Below are positions 1-8,982 of a stretch of 64,000 bases of DNA, piece after piece; within the stretch, counting starts at the first letter, position 1; each line of letters begins with the position of its first letter. A model generated the notes under the pieces. The model searched no databases. It saw only the letters and a list, made by a program, of their open reading frames with translations, and was not told where the DNA came from. The DNA is from Nostoc sphaeroides (GTDB taxonomy: Bacteria > Cyanobacteriota > Cyanobacteriia > Cyanobacteriales > Nostocaceae): assembly GCF_003443655.1 (NCBI RefSeq), contig NZ_CP031941.1:3966501-4030500 (forward strand). The letters are read 5' to 3'. The position numbers and the translations under genes were made by a program.

Positions 1-529
1 CCAATTGCAAGTAAGTTCAGTGGCATTTAGTCCTGATGGAAAACTTTTAGCTAGCGCTAGTTATGACAGAACAATTCGCCTGTGGCAGATACCTCCATTA
101 GAAAGTTCCCGAACAGAATTTGAAAACCGCCCATGCTATAGCTTGTTAAGCACCCTTTCGGGTCATGCATGGGCGGTTTTGACAGTCGCTTTTAGTCCTG
201 ATGGGAAAATTTTGGCGACGGGTAGTGATGATAACACTATTAAATTGTGGGAGGTAAACACTGGTCAGCTAATTTGCACACTTGTAGGCCATTCTTGGTC
301 TGTGGTGGCTGTGGCTTTTACTGCCGATGGCGAAACACTCCTAAGTGCAAGTTGCGACAAAACAGTTAAACTTTGGAGAGTAAGCACAGCAGAAGAGATT
401 GTTACTCTCTCTGGTCATATAGACTCAGTATCTGCTGTTGCTGTGAGCAAAGTTACACAATTAATTGCAAGTGGCAGCCGGGACAAGACTATCAAACTGT
501 GGCAGCTTGTAGAACAGCAGAATCGCTAA
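1..529 (+). CDS. WD40 repeat protein, C-terminal part (partial at left edge)
   Basis: The reading frame is open from the window edge, so the true start lies outside. Four WD40 blades are visible, each with a GH dipeptide, an [A/S]F[S/T]xDG-type strand and a closing LW: one partial first blade and three complete ones (for example SGHAWAV to IKLWEV). The protein ends shortly after the last blade (IKLWQL plus 7 residues), so this is the C-terminal beta-propeller of a longer protein. WD40 propellers are protein-interaction platforms, and in Nostoc they are often fused to kinase, NACHT or TIR domains. What lies N-terminal here cannot be seen. Confidence 0.9.
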   Translation, partial: QLQVSSVAFSPDGKLLASASYDRTIRLWQIPPLESSRTEFENRPCYSLLSTLSGHAWAVLTVAFSPDGKILATGSDDNTIKLWEVNTGQLICTLVGHSWSVVAVAFTADGETLLSASCDKTVKLWRVSTAEEIVTLSGHIDSVSAVAVSKVTQLIASGSRDKTIKLWQLVEQQNR

Positions 530-541
530 TATTGTGTAATA

Positions 542-841
542 TCAGGCGCTACCTGTGAAGGCAACTTCTGGAAATTTCAATTGAGCTTCTGCCATTGGAC
601 GGTTTCTACCTTCCTCTTGCCAGTAGTTAATCACTTCTGTTGCTTTATTAAGCAACTCGACACGATCCACATCAGTAATCCAATGTTTGGACTCTAATTC
701 CTTTTTTAACTCTTCCCAGGCATCATTTCTGGGCCAAAAAAAGTACTTAGTCAAGGGACTGGTGCCTTTGCCGACAATTTGATCGACTGCAAGAGCAACG
801 TTCTCGTCTAACCACAGAATTTTTAAAATAAACTTGGTCAA
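542..841 (-). CDS. ycf65: 30S ribosomal protein PSRP-3 / Ycf65
   Basis: This 99-residue protein matches the PSRP-3/Ycf65 family of cyanobacteria and plastids. It has the hallmark run [25 protein letters not shown], followed by an acidic helix and the [12 protein letters not shown] segment. The family is a non-bacterial-type subunit of the small ribosomal particle. The start is a TTG at 841: an in-frame TGA lies directly upstream, and a strong GGAGGT Shine-Dalgarno sequence sits 4 nt before the TTG. The gene is convergent with the preceding WD40 gene, 12 bp away. Function is known from the plastid homologue; assignment is confident from sequence. Confidence 0.93.
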   Translation of the reverse strand: MTKFILKILWLDENVALAVDQIVGKGTSPLTKYFFWPRNDAWEELKKELESKHWITDVDRVELLNKATEVINYWQEEGRNRPMAEAQLKFPEVAFTGSA

Positions 842-937
842 TCACACCTCCGGGAATTTCCGGGCATTACTGAACTAGGATAGCGATCGCTTATTTTAAC
901 GCAATACTCTATCAAATGACCAAACAGTAATTGAAAA

Positions 938-964
938 AGGGACTGGGGACTGGGGACTGGGGAT
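938..964. repeat. Short tandem heptamer repeat (GGGACTG)
   Basis: Three to four copies of the heptamer GGGACTG in the gap between ycf65 and the HTH gene. The same heptamer forms a longer array near 14.05 kb. This is the STRR class known from heterocystous cyanobacteria. Confidence 0.85.
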
Positions 965-1099
965 TAAAGCAAGAAATTTTACTATAAAAACACAAATTGC
1001 GCGTATTCACTGATGGATGGTGCAATTTTGCATGGTTAATATGTAGCAAATAATATAGCATCGGCTACTTAAGCTAAAAGGTAAAGTTTCTTTGGTTAA

Positions 1100-1348
1100 A
1101 TGACTATTAAAAAACCCTTGGCTATCAACCAGCCAGAAGTGGGGCAGATAATTTATGATTTGCGGCTTGCTTTCGGGCTTACGCAAGAACAGTTGGCAAC
1201 CTCTCTAGGCGTTACGTATAGCACAATTAACCGTTGGGAAAATGGACGCTCTAAACCGTCGCCGATGGCGATGAAGCTTATTGAGCAGAAGCTTGATGAT
1301 ATGGGCGCTCAGGGTCAGGATTTATTGGCTAAGTATTTGCGGAATTAG
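1100..1348 (+). CDS. XRE-family helix-turn-helix protein
   Basis: An 82-residue protein consisting essentially of one Cro/CI-type HTH domain: LRLAFGLTQEQLATSLGVTYSTINRWENGRSKPSP at roughly residues 21-55, with the typical TQEQLA turn and the recognition helix STINRWENG. The C-terminal tail (ALKLIEQKL-like helix) resembles small plant-type HTH regulators of cyanobacteria. No partner toxin is adjacent. It could regulate itself or the cassette beginning 170 bp downstream, but nothing in the sequence proves this. Confidence 0.85.
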   Translation: MTIKKPLAINQPEVGQIIYDLRLAFGLTQEQLATSLGVTYSTINRWENGRSKPSPMAMKLIEQKLDDMGAQGQDLLAKYLRN

Positions 1349-1516
1349 TTGTTTGCTCAATTTTGATGTGAGCGGTGGGTTTTGCCCATCGCAGATTTAA
1401 CCTGCTTTCTTCAGATTAATTACGGTCAAGGGAAATACCAGATTTTCATATTGGGCATTTTTCTATCCCCCCGTGAACGGTTACATAGAGTACAGCTTAC
1501 ATACTAATTAATACAT

Positions 1517-2758
1517 ATGAACATACTCAATTTGACGGATCTTACCCAACACGAAGCTGAAGCTATAGATCAAGAATTCAATTTTGCTAATGCTTTTAAT
1601 CAACAGACTCAATCTTCTTCACAAATGGATATCATCACCAAATTACCCGAGATATGGTTAGATGCAAAACGAACAAAACAAAAGGATTCAAACGAGAAAT
1701 TTATAGTAACTTTCTACACTACTCGTGGCTTAAAGAGTGCCTTACAACCAAACAATATTATGCTACATTATGCGGCTTCAATTGCCATAATTCATATTGC
1801 AAATTATTTGGTAAAAAAGCGATTAAGTGTGAGTTTAATTGAACCCTGTTTTGATAGCCTTTTTAATGTATTTAAGCATTTAGAAGTACCCATTTATCCT
1901 CTAAAAGAAGAACTTCTCCATGATGGTGATAGTATTTATGAGAACTTAAAAAAATATATTAAAACAGATGCAATTTTTCTTGTTGATCCGAATAATCCCA
2001 CAGGATTTACAACATTAGGTATTAAAAACCAGAAGATTTTTGCAGAAATCGTCAGGTTTTGTAAAGACTACAACAAACTCCTGATAATTGATTACTGCTT
2101 TGCTAATTTTCTGATGTATGACGATGAAGTTGAGTTATATGATACTTATCAGGTATTGAAAGAATCTGGCATCAACTATATGGCAATTGAAGATACGGGA
2201 AAATATTGGCCTATTCAGAATACCAAAGTAGCCATGTTAAAAGTGTCTGATTGTTTATACGAGGAAATGTATAGCATCTATACTGCTTATATTCTGAGCA
2301 TTTCCCCTTTTATTCTGAATTTATTGAGTGAATATATTTTGGAATCGCACCGTAGCCAATTTAGCTCTACTAGGTACTTGCTCAAAAAAAATCAAACTAT
2401 TCTTAAAGAAACGTTAGAGGGGACAATTCTACACCTACCAGAGACAATGACAAAAACTTGTGTAGCTTGGTGTGAAATTCAGGATTCCAGTATCAAGTCT
2501 ACAGAGTTACAAGAGTTCCTATTTCAAGCTAAGGGAGTCTACATTTTACCGGGAACTTTCTTTTACTGGAGCAATCATCCTCAAGGTGAGAAATATATCA
2601 GGATTGCTTTAGCAAGAGATACAGATAATTTCATGCAGGGGATGAAATTATTGAAAGAAGGATTAGAGATATTAAAGTTAGAGAAAAGTGTCTGGAAAAC
2701 AGAAGAATTGCTGATCAACTCTACAAAATCCCCCAATCTAAAAACTGCAAATCATTGA
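1517..2758 (+). CDS. PLP-dependent aminotransferase, class I/II (fold type I)
   Basis: A 413-residue aminotransferase. Visible signatures are the DPNNPTG loop at residues 157-163, an IDY segment at 191-193 (Asp192 is the likely partner of the PLP ring nitrogen), the EDTGKYW motif with the probable Schiff-base Lys229, and IRIALAR with the carboxylate-binding Arg near 362-367. The N-terminal 60 residues are polar and not obviously catalytic. It is expected to exchange an amino group between an amino acid and a 2-oxo acid in the cytoplasm; the substrate cannot be read from sequence. It is the first gene of a four-gene, same-strand set (32, 82 and 84 bp gaps) and is noticeably AT-rich compared with housekeeping genes in the window, which suggests acquisition by transfer. 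Confidence 0.85.
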   Translation: MNILNLTDLTQHEAEAIDQEFNFANAFNQQTQSSSQMDIITKLPEIWLDAKRTKQKDSNEKFIVTFYTTRGLKSALQPNNIMLHYAASIAIIHIANYLVKKRLSVSLIEPCFDSLFNVFKHLEVPIYPLKEELLHDGDSIYENLKKYIKTDAIFLVDPNNPTGFTTLGIKNQKIFAEIVRFCKDYNKLLIIDYCFANFLMYDDEVELYDTYQVLKESGINYMAIEDTGKYWPIQNTKVAMLKVSDCLYEEMYSIYTAYILSISPFILNLLSEYILESHRSQFSSTRYLLKKNQTILKETLEGTILHLPETMTKTCVAWCEIQDSSIKSTELQEFLFQAKGVYILPGTFFYWSNHPQGEKYIRIALARDTDNFMQGMKLLKEGLEILKLEKSVWKTEELLINSTKSPNLKTANH

Positions 2759-2790
2759 AAAATATCAAAGCATTTTAGGCAAATTAAATT

Positions 2791-4023
2791 ATGCAATCAA
2801 AAGATTTGATATATAACTGGAATAAATCATCAAGCAACAACTTAAAATCTATTAAGCTATGTGATGAAACTTTACGAGATGGTTTAGAAGGTGGAGTTAA
2901 TCGTATTCCCTCTTTAGAGGAAAAATTGGACTTACTCAGCCTAGCCAACGATTCGGGAATTAACGATGCCATAGTGGGATTTCCTGGGCAGGAAATAGCG
3001 TATAAGCAAGCTCTGGCTCTTTGTCAGGGAGCAGAAATTAGAGGATTAGATATCAGATTTGGTTTACTAGGACGTATGGTGGAAACAGATATCTATGCTA
3101 TTGAGAGTATTCGTCAGAGTAGCAGTCATCCTGTAATTGCTCATTTATTCATTCCTTGTTCTCCTATCCGTCGTTATGTAGAAAAGTGGGAAGTAGATGA
3201 ACTAGAAAGACTGACTCGCTTTGGTGTTGGTTTAGCAACTCAACTGGGTTTACCTGTTAATTTCTCTCCTGAAGATACTTCTAGAGCAGAACCAGAAATA
3301 GTAGAACGTTTATGTCAGGCTGCAATTGAGGAAGGAGCAACAGAGATTACCATTTGCGATACAGTAGGCTATTTAACTCCCACAGGAACACAGCAAATAG
3401 TTCAGCATCTGCGACATTTTTTAGATGAAAATGGTTTCAAAGTCCGCTTAGATTTTCATGGTCATAATGATCGAGGTTTAGCATTAATAAATTCCCTCGC
3501 GGCTGTAAATGCGGGGGTTGATTGTATCCAGGGTACTATTCTCGGTATTGGAGAACGTGCTGGTAATGCACCTTTAGATTTAATCATGATTAATCTCCAA
3601 ATGGAGGGTCTTTGGAATGATGGAAATTTAGTGGTACTCAGAGAATACTGTATGGAAGTTGCTCGACTTTGTAAGTTAAAAATTCCCGATAAATATCCAA
3701 TTTTTGGAGCAAATAGCTTCCTAACGCAGATGGGAGTTCATGCGTCAGCTATTCTTAAAGCTGAAGATCAACATAACAAAGATATAGCGGCTTGTGTTTA
3801 CTCCGCAGTTGATCCAAGTTTAATTGGATTGGACTATGGTATTCAGGTTGGCCCCTATAGTGGTCGTGCAAATGTCAGGTTTTTATTGTATCGCAAAGGG
3901 ATAGAAATAACAGATGAAATTGCTGACCAAATCTTAACTAAAGCCCGTGCTGAAAACAGAATTCTTACTAATGAGGAAGTTTTTACTATGGCAGAGGTAG
4001 ATAAATATAGTAAAAAATCATAA
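2791..4023 (+). CDS. DRE-TIM metallolyase (2-isopropylmalate/homocitrate synthase-like)
   Basis: A 410-residue HMGL-like enzyme. Key motifs are CDETLRDG at 24-31 (metal-binding Asp and catalytic Arg), EDTSR near 161-165, CDTVGY near 189-194, HGHND at 223-227 (metal-binding His pair) and GIGERAGN at 252-259. These define the Claisen-type acyl-CoA/2-oxo-acid condensing enzymes LeuA, NifV, citramalate synthase and their natural-product relatives. The length matches a catalytic barrel plus a linker; the roughly 130-residue LeuA allosteric domain is absent, so it is not the housekeeping leucine enzyme. Placed directly behind an aminotransferase, it may extend a 2-oxo acid that the aminotransferase makes or consumes (inference). 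No nif genes are nearby, so NifV is unlikely. No LeuB/LeuC/LeuD partners are in the cassette. Confidence 0.85.
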   Translation: MQSKDLIYNWNKSSSNNLKSIKLCDETLRDGLEGGVNRIPSLEEKLDLLSLANDSGINDAIVGFPGQEIAYKQALALCQGAEIRGLDIRFGLLGRMVETDIYAIESIRQSSSHPVIAHLFIPCSPIRRYVEKWEVDELERLTRFGVGLATQLGLPVNFSPEDTSRAEPEIVERLCQAAIEEGATEITICDTVGYLTPTGTQQIVQHLRHFLDENGFKVRLDFHGHNDRGLALINSLAAVNAGVDCIQGTILGIGERAGNAPLDLIMINLQMEGLWNDGNLVVLREYCMEVARLCKLKIPDKYPIFGANSFLTQMGVHASAILKAEDQHNKDIAACVYSAVDPSLIGLDYGIQVGPYSGRANVRFLLYRKGIEITDEIADQILTKARAENRILTNEEVFTMAEVDKYSKKS

Positions 4024-4105
4024 TATTCTTGGCTTGATAAATCACTATAAAAATTAATTTTTCCGCATAAAATGTTGAATTTATATTTGCATTTATTTTC
4101 TAATT

Positions 4106-4894
4106 ATGAATTTTGTTATCCATCTTATACAACAGTTTTTAATCCCTTTCTTAACACTGTTGATATCGGGTACGATCCTCTGGCTATGGGAAATTAAACA
4201 ACCTTTCCGCAAAATCCAACATTTGCCTATATTTCTCCAAGATATCAGAGAACTACCGATAATTTTTTTGTTTATAGTTCTTTCTGCCCAAATTTATTCT
4301 TATATAAGCGATTTATTCATTTTCCCTATTATCGAAGCAGTTACTCATTCCGTAGGTTGGACATCAGTTTTACATCTGCCTTTATGGTTCAGGCTGATTA
4401 TTGCTATTTTGATAAAGGATTTGATTGCCTATTTTAATCATTGGTTCATGCATCATACTTTTGTTCTTTGGCGAGTTCATAAGTGGCATCATTTGCAAAA
4501 GCCTATGTATTGGCTCAAGGGAAATAAAAATTCTTTGATTGCTAAGATTATCGCCAAATCGGATTTTATAGCGTTTCCTATATTAGCAATTCCTTTGGAT
4601 ATAACCTTTACTTGTGTACTTGCTTATTCATTTTTTACTTTTTTTGTTCACAGTAATATTCAATGGTTACCTTGGATGAGAACAGTAGAATGGATTTTGG
4701 TAACACCAAGATATCATTTAATACATCATTCTGCTGACATTCAATATCAACATAAAAATCTTGGTGATATATTCACCTTTTGCGATCGCATTTTCGGCAC
4801 TTATATAGATCCAGAAACTTTCGATCCCAGCCATGAACAATTTGGTTTAGATGAGGATGAATCCCTGACACCGAAGATGATTATAGGCCTTTAG
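4106..4894 (+). CDS. Sterol desaturase / fatty acid hydroxylase superfamily membrane protein
   Basis: A 262-residue membrane protein with the histidine boxes of the di-iron hydroxylase superfamily: HWFMHH at 112-117, HKWHH at 125-129, a lone His182, and HLIHH at 204-208. Hydrophobic segments lie near residues 8-28, 50-70, 95-110 and 150-180. Relatives hydroxylate or desaturate lipids, sterols, carotenoids and sometimes small substrates, using oxygen at two irons. Position as the third gene of the cassette suggests it oxidises the product or a lipid-bound intermediate. The substrate is unknown. Confidence 0.82.
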   Translation: MNFVIHLIQQFLIPFLTLLISGTILWLWEIKQPFRKIQHLPIFLQDIRELPIIFLFIVLSAQIYSYISDLFIFPIIEAVTHSVGWTSVLHLPLWFRLIIAILIKDLIAYFNHWFMHHTFVLWRVHKWHHLQKPMYWLKGNKNSLIAKIIAKSDFIAFPILAIPLDITFTCVLAYSFFTFFVHSNIQWLPWMRTVEWILVTPRYHLIHHSADIQYQHKNLGDIFTFCDRIFGTYIDPETFDPSHEQFGLDEDESLTPKMIIGL

Positions 4895-4978
4895 AAGTTC
4901 AAACTTCTGAAAAACCAGATTGGAGTCAGTTTTGCTTTTGCTGAAAAATATTCAGCATTTTATAGGCATAAATAAAAT

Positions 4979-6487
4979 ATGACAGATGAACTAAGTAAAT
5001 CTCAAAAATGGTGGGCGACTTTAGGCATCGGCACGAGTGCATTCATGATTGCTACGGAGTTCTACATAGTCGGTGCAATTATTCCTATACTCGTCGAATA
5101 CTTTAATACCACCTTCGCAACTGCTCAGTGGATAATTTTAATTTACACTTTTGTATTGACTGTGCTGGTACTTGGTGTAGCTCGTTTAGGTGATATCTAT
5201 AGTAAAAAACTGTTATTTTTGAGCGGTTTGGTGTTGTTTACTATCAGTTCACTGCTTTGTGGTCTAGCACCCAATATCGGCTTTTTAATTGCCTTTCGAG
5301 GATTACAAGGACTCGGCGCTGTATTTGTATGGGCATTACGTAATGCAATCATTACAGAAATCTTTCCTGAAGAAGATCGCGGACGTGTATTGGGCTGGGT
5401 GACTGGACTTGCTTCTCTGGGATTGGCCTTGGGGCCAGGATTGGGTGGATTGCTGATTAGTTTTGGCGGTTGGCGGTTAGTTTTTTGGGTGAATCTACCC
5501 ATTGGGATTATTGCTACTGTCATTGTTGCCCGATGTCTCCCCTCTTCTGTTAGTACCGGGGTTCGTAAGAATTTTGATGTGATGGGATTGTTATTGATGT
5601 CCCTTGCACTCAGTTGCTTTGTGTTGGGAATGACAAGAGTACAAGAATTGGGCTTTGGCGATCCTCTAGAGGTAATATTGATTACCCTAGCTATAGTTTT
5701 TTTACTGTGTTTTTTACTTTTAGAATCTTGGATAGAAGAACCAATACTTGATATAAAAATGTTCCGCTTTTCACGCTTCAGCCTGAATTTACTGTTGTTT
5801 GCAATGATTTATGGCATCGTTGGTATTATCCAGTTAATCCTCCCTTTATTTCTAGAGTTAGGTTTGCACTATTCTGCCCAAAAGGTCGGCTTGTTACTGA
5901 CGTTATTACCATTGGCATCAGTAATAGTTGCACCAATCGCAGGCTCTATTGCCGACCGTTTTGGTGAACAGATAGTCAGCTTCATTGGCCTTTTATTACT
6001 AGAAATTGGTTGTTGGACTGCCAGTAGTTTGAATGCTGAATCAACCACTATCGGCTTTTGTGTCCGAGGAATTCTCATAGAACTGGGGCTAATAATCTCT
6101 GTAATACCGATCAGTAATACAGTTATGGAAACGGTAGAGCGTGAAAAATTAGGGATTGCCTCTGGTTTATTGGCTTTATCAAGATCATTGGGGATCATTA
6201 TCGGCATGTGCTTATTAAGCACTCTTTTTTCGAGAGTCACTTTCTTTAATGCTCAGTTATTAACTAGCACTGAGATCACGTCTGTATCCCCCAAAATGCT
6301 TGATCTGGCAAATTTACCTGTTGCCGCATTAATTATAGGTATAGACACTACTTTTAGGGCAATGGCTCTGATTACCTTGTCCTCAATAATGTTGGCAGTT
6401 TTTCTTTGGTGGCAATCTAAAAATTGGAGTATTCAGGATGAAGCTGTTACCAGTCACCATGCAACGTCTGAAATTAAAACAGATTAA
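4979..6487 (+). CDS. MFS transporter, DHA2 (EmrB/QacA-like) drug:H+ antiporter family
   Basis: A 502-residue integral membrane protein with about 14 hydrophobic segments. The N-terminal half carries the loop LGDIYSKKLLFLSG (motif A) and a conserved RGLQGLGA segment, and a motif C-like GLALGPGLGGLL follows; the second half has IADRFGEQ. These are typical of the 14-TM DHA2 exporters. It is the last gene of the 1.5-6.5 kb cassette and is a natural candidate for exporting its product, or for self-protection. Its position gives the clearest hint that the cassette makes a secreted small molecule. Confidence 0.88.
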   Translation: MTDELSKSQKWWATLGIGTSAFMIATEFYIVGAIIPILVEYFNTTFATAQWIILIYTFVLTVLVLGVARLGDIYSKKLLFLSGLVLFTISSLLCGLAPNIGFLIAFRGLQGLGAVFVWALRNAIITEIFPEEDRGRVLGWVTGLASLGLALGPGLGGLLISFGGWRLVFWVNLPIGIIATVIVARCLPSSVSTGVRKNFDVMGLLLMSLALSCFVLGMTRVQELGFGDPLEVILITLAIVFLLCFLLLESWIEEPILDIKMFRFSRFSLNLLLFAMIYGIVGIIQLILPLFLELGLHYSAQKVGLLLTLLPLASVIVAPIAGSIADRFGEQIVSFIGLLLLEIGCWTASSLNAESTTIGFCVRGILIELGLIISVIPISNTVMETVEREKLGIASGLLALSRSLGIIIGMCLLSTLFSRVTFFNAQLLTSTEITSVSPKMLDLANLPVAALIIGIDTTFRAMALITLSSIMLAVFLWWQSKNWSIQDEAVTSHHATSEIKTD

Positions 6488-6619
6488 AATTAGGTTTTCT
6501 GCTCAATACCTTAGCCAAAATAAGAGCCTTGATAATTTTTGATACTTATAGGTATCTTAAATAGGGGAGTATCCAAATTTGGCACTTAAGATGATGTAAA
6601 ACTCTTTTCCTCCCTACCC

Positions 6620-7435
6620 ATGACTCAACCAACTTCTGTAAAAGCGATCGCTATTTTCGATATTGATGGCGTTGTGCGCGATGTTAGCGGTTCCTATCGC
6701 CGGGCGATCGCAGATACCGTAGAACATTTTACCACCCAAGCATATCGTCCAACCCCACTAGATATTGACCAACTCAAGTCTGAAGGCGTGTGGAATAACG
6801 ATTGGGAAGCATCGCAGGAATTAATTTACCGCTACTTTGAAACCCAAAAACAGAGCCGCGAACAACTGCAACTAGATTATGATGCGATCGTTGCTTTTTT
6901 TCAATCCCGCTACCGAGGCTCAGATCCAAATAATTTTACTGGGTATATCTGTAATGAACCTTTATTATTACAACCTAGCTATTTAGAACAACTTACCCAA
7001 GCCGGGATTGCTTGGGGATTTTTTAGCGGTGCAACTCGTGCTTCTGCTAACTATGTCTTAGAAAAACGCCTGGGTTTGCAATCTCCGGTGTTGATTGCGA
7101 TGGAAGACGCACCAGGTAAACCTGACCCCACTGGACTTTTCGCTACAGTTCGGGAGTTAGATAATGGAATTGAGGAAAGATTAGCGATCGTGTATGTGGG
7201 AGATACGGTAGCAGATATGTATACCGTCGAGAAAGCGCGGAATCTAGATTCTGCTCACACTTGGATTGGAGTGGGGGTTTTACCGCCTCATGTCCAGGAA
7301 ACAGCAGCGCGTAGTGATGCATACAGTGAGACGCTAATAGCAGCAGGAGCAGCAGTAGTTTTGCGTAATGTGCAAGAATTGACTCCAAGACAGATTCAAG
7401 AGTTGGTAAGTTCATTTGCCCAATCTGTGGTCTAA
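6620..7435 (+). CDS. HAD-superfamily (subfamily IA-like) hydrolase
   Basis: A 271-residue HAD hydrolase. Motif I is FDIDGVV with the nucleophile Asp14 and acid/base Asp16; motif II is the FSGAT segment; the Lys of motif III lies in GKPDPTG; motif IV is VGDTVADM. A large insert between motif I and II forms an alpha-helical cap (residues about 20-125). The protein resembles a group of cyanobacterial HAD proteins of unassigned substrate, probably phosphatases. It lies 130 bp after the MFS gene and 75 bp before the P450, so co-transcription with either is possible but not shown. Confidence 0.8.
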   Translation: MTQPTSVKAIAIFDIDGVVRDVSGSYRRAIADTVEHFTTQAYRPTPLDIDQLKSEGVWNNDWEASQELIYRYFETQKQSREQLQLDYDAIVAFFQSRYRGSDPNNFTGYICNEPLLLQPSYLEQLTQAGIAWGFFSGATRASANYVLEKRLGLQSPVLIAMEDAPGKPDPTGLFATVRELDNGIEERLAIVYVGDTVADMYTVEKARNLDSAHTWIGVGVLPPHVQETAARSDAYSETLIAAGAAVVLRNVQELTPRQIQELVSSFAQSVV

Positions 7436-7509
7436 GATTAATCAAGCTAGGGGTGCATGAATAACTGGCTGATAACAATCTTGCTTTAATCATTGGGAGA
7501 TTAATAAAA

Positions 7510-8904
7510 ATGTCTGCACTTAAACTGCCTAATGGCCCTCAAACTCACCCTTGGGTACAGACGTATCAATGGCTAACTAACCCATTGGAATATTTAGAAG
7601 ATTGTGCTAAACGTTACGGTGATATCTTCACCCTTCAGCTTGGACAAAATGTTCCTCCTCAAGTTTTCATTAGCAATCCTCAAGCGATTCAACAGATTTT
7701 TACTACAGATCCAAAATATTTAGACTCTGGTGAGCCAGCAGGGATTAAATCGCCTTTATTAGGACGGCAATCACTACTGGCACTGGAAGGAAAGCCTCAT
7801 CAGCGACAACGAAAACTGTTGACACCGCCCTTACATGGAGAGCGAATGCTTGCTTATGGTGATTTAATCCGTGAGATCACTGAGCAAGTGATTAATCAGT
7901 GGCAAGTTAGAGAAACCTTTGCAGCTTTGCCATCAATGCAAGCAATCTCTTTCCAAGTAATTTTGAAGGCCGTATTTGGTCTAGAAGATGGGCCACGTTA
8001 CGAGAAACTCAATGAACTCCTGATTGGAATCCTGAATCCCAAAATCCCTATTTTAAGAACAGTTCTGCTTCTTTTTCCATCACTTCGACAGGATTTAGGA
8101 GCGTGGAGTCCTTGGGGAAAATACTTGCGTTTACGACAGCAGATTGATCAAATTATCTACGCCGAGATTCAAGAACGCAAAGCACAACCTGACTCATCTC
8201 GGACTGATATTCTATCTTTAATGACGGCTGCTCGTGATGAGGCGGGAGAGCCAATGACAGACTTGGAATTACGTGATGAACTGATGACCCTATTAGTGGC
8301 GGGTCACGAAACTACTGCAACTTCCTTATCATGGGCGCTGTACTGGATTCATCATCGGCCCCAGGTGCGCGAAAAACTGCTGCAAGAACTAGATAATTTG
8401 GGTGAAAAACCAGATGCAAACGCTATTTTTCGATTGCCTTATTTGAATGCTGTCTGTTCTGAAACGCTACGTCTTTACCCAGTAGCAACCTCGGCACTAA
8501 ATCGATTGGTTAAATCACCGCTACAAATTGGAGGATACAACTTTGAGCCTGGTACTTTGCTCAATCCCTCTATTTATTTGACCCATCATCGAGAAGATTT
8601 ATATCCACAGTCGAAGCAATTTAAACCAGAGCGTTTTCTAGAACGGCAATTTTCTCCTTATGAGTATTTACCCTTTGGTGGCGGGAACCGTCGCTGTATT
8701 GGAATGGCATTTGCCTTGTTTGAGATGAAACTGGTGTTGGCAAAAGTGCTATCTCACTGGGAGATGGAATTGGCTGATAGCAAACCAGTGCAGCCAGTAC
8801 GTAAGGGTTTGCTATTTAGCCCAAGAGGGGGTGTGCAGATGGTGGTGAAGGGTAAGCGTCCTCAAAATCAGCCTATCCTTCAGACTAGCTCTAGTTCCGT
8901 TTAA
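7510..8904 (+). CDS. Cytochrome P450, CYP110-like
   Basis: A 464-residue soluble-type P450. It shows the I-helix oxygen-binding motif AGHETT (about residue 265-270), the K-helix ETLR (318-321) and the haem-binding loop FGGGNRRCIG with the thiolate ligand Cys396. The overall sequence resembles the CYP110 family common in Nostoc and Anabaena, members of which oxidise fatty acids or terpenes. There is no adjacent terpene cyclase or ferredoxin gene. The next two genes, on the opposite strand, are glycosyltransferases, which may or may not act on a hydroxylated product. Confidence 0.92.
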   Translation: MSALKLPNGPQTHPWVQTYQWLTNPLEYLEDCAKRYGDIFTLQLGQNVPPQVFISNPQAIQQIFTTDPKYLDSGEPAGIKSPLLGRQSLLALEGKPHQRQRKLLTPPLHGERMLAYGDLIREITEQVINQWQVRETFAALPSMQAISFQVILKAVFGLEDGPRYEKLNELLIGILNPKIPILRTVLLLFPSLRQDLGAWSPWGKYLRLRQQIDQIIYAEIQERKAQPDSSRTDILSLMTAARDEAGEPMTDLELRDELMTLLVAGHETTATSLSWALYWIHHRPQVREKLLQELDNLGEKPDANAIFRLPYLNAVCSETLRLYPVATSALNRLVKSPLQIGGYNFEPGTLLNPSIYLTHHREDLYPQSKQFKPERFLERQFSPYEYLPFGGGNRRCIGMAFALFEMKLVLAKVLSHWEMELADSKPVQPVRKGLLFSPRGGVQMVVKGKRPQNQPILQTSSSSV

Positions 8905-8982
8905 AGACTGGGAGAATGGGATGAGATAGGGTGAGAGCGATGTCTATGACGGGCTACACTCACAAACAATCCTGGATTTTAT

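Noticed and set aside
2791..4023. Assignment as nifV
   Set aside because: Family motifs fit, but no nif genes are nearby and the neighbours indicate a different pathway. The specific substrate remains open.
4895..4915. AGAAGTT/AACTTCT hairpin after the hydroxylase gene as terminator
   Set aside because: Short loop, no T-run, and the next gene of the cassette follows in the same direction.
5197..6240. Minus-strand frames inside the MFS gene
   Set aside because: Shadows of the membrane protein coding sequence; composition and lack of signals give no support.
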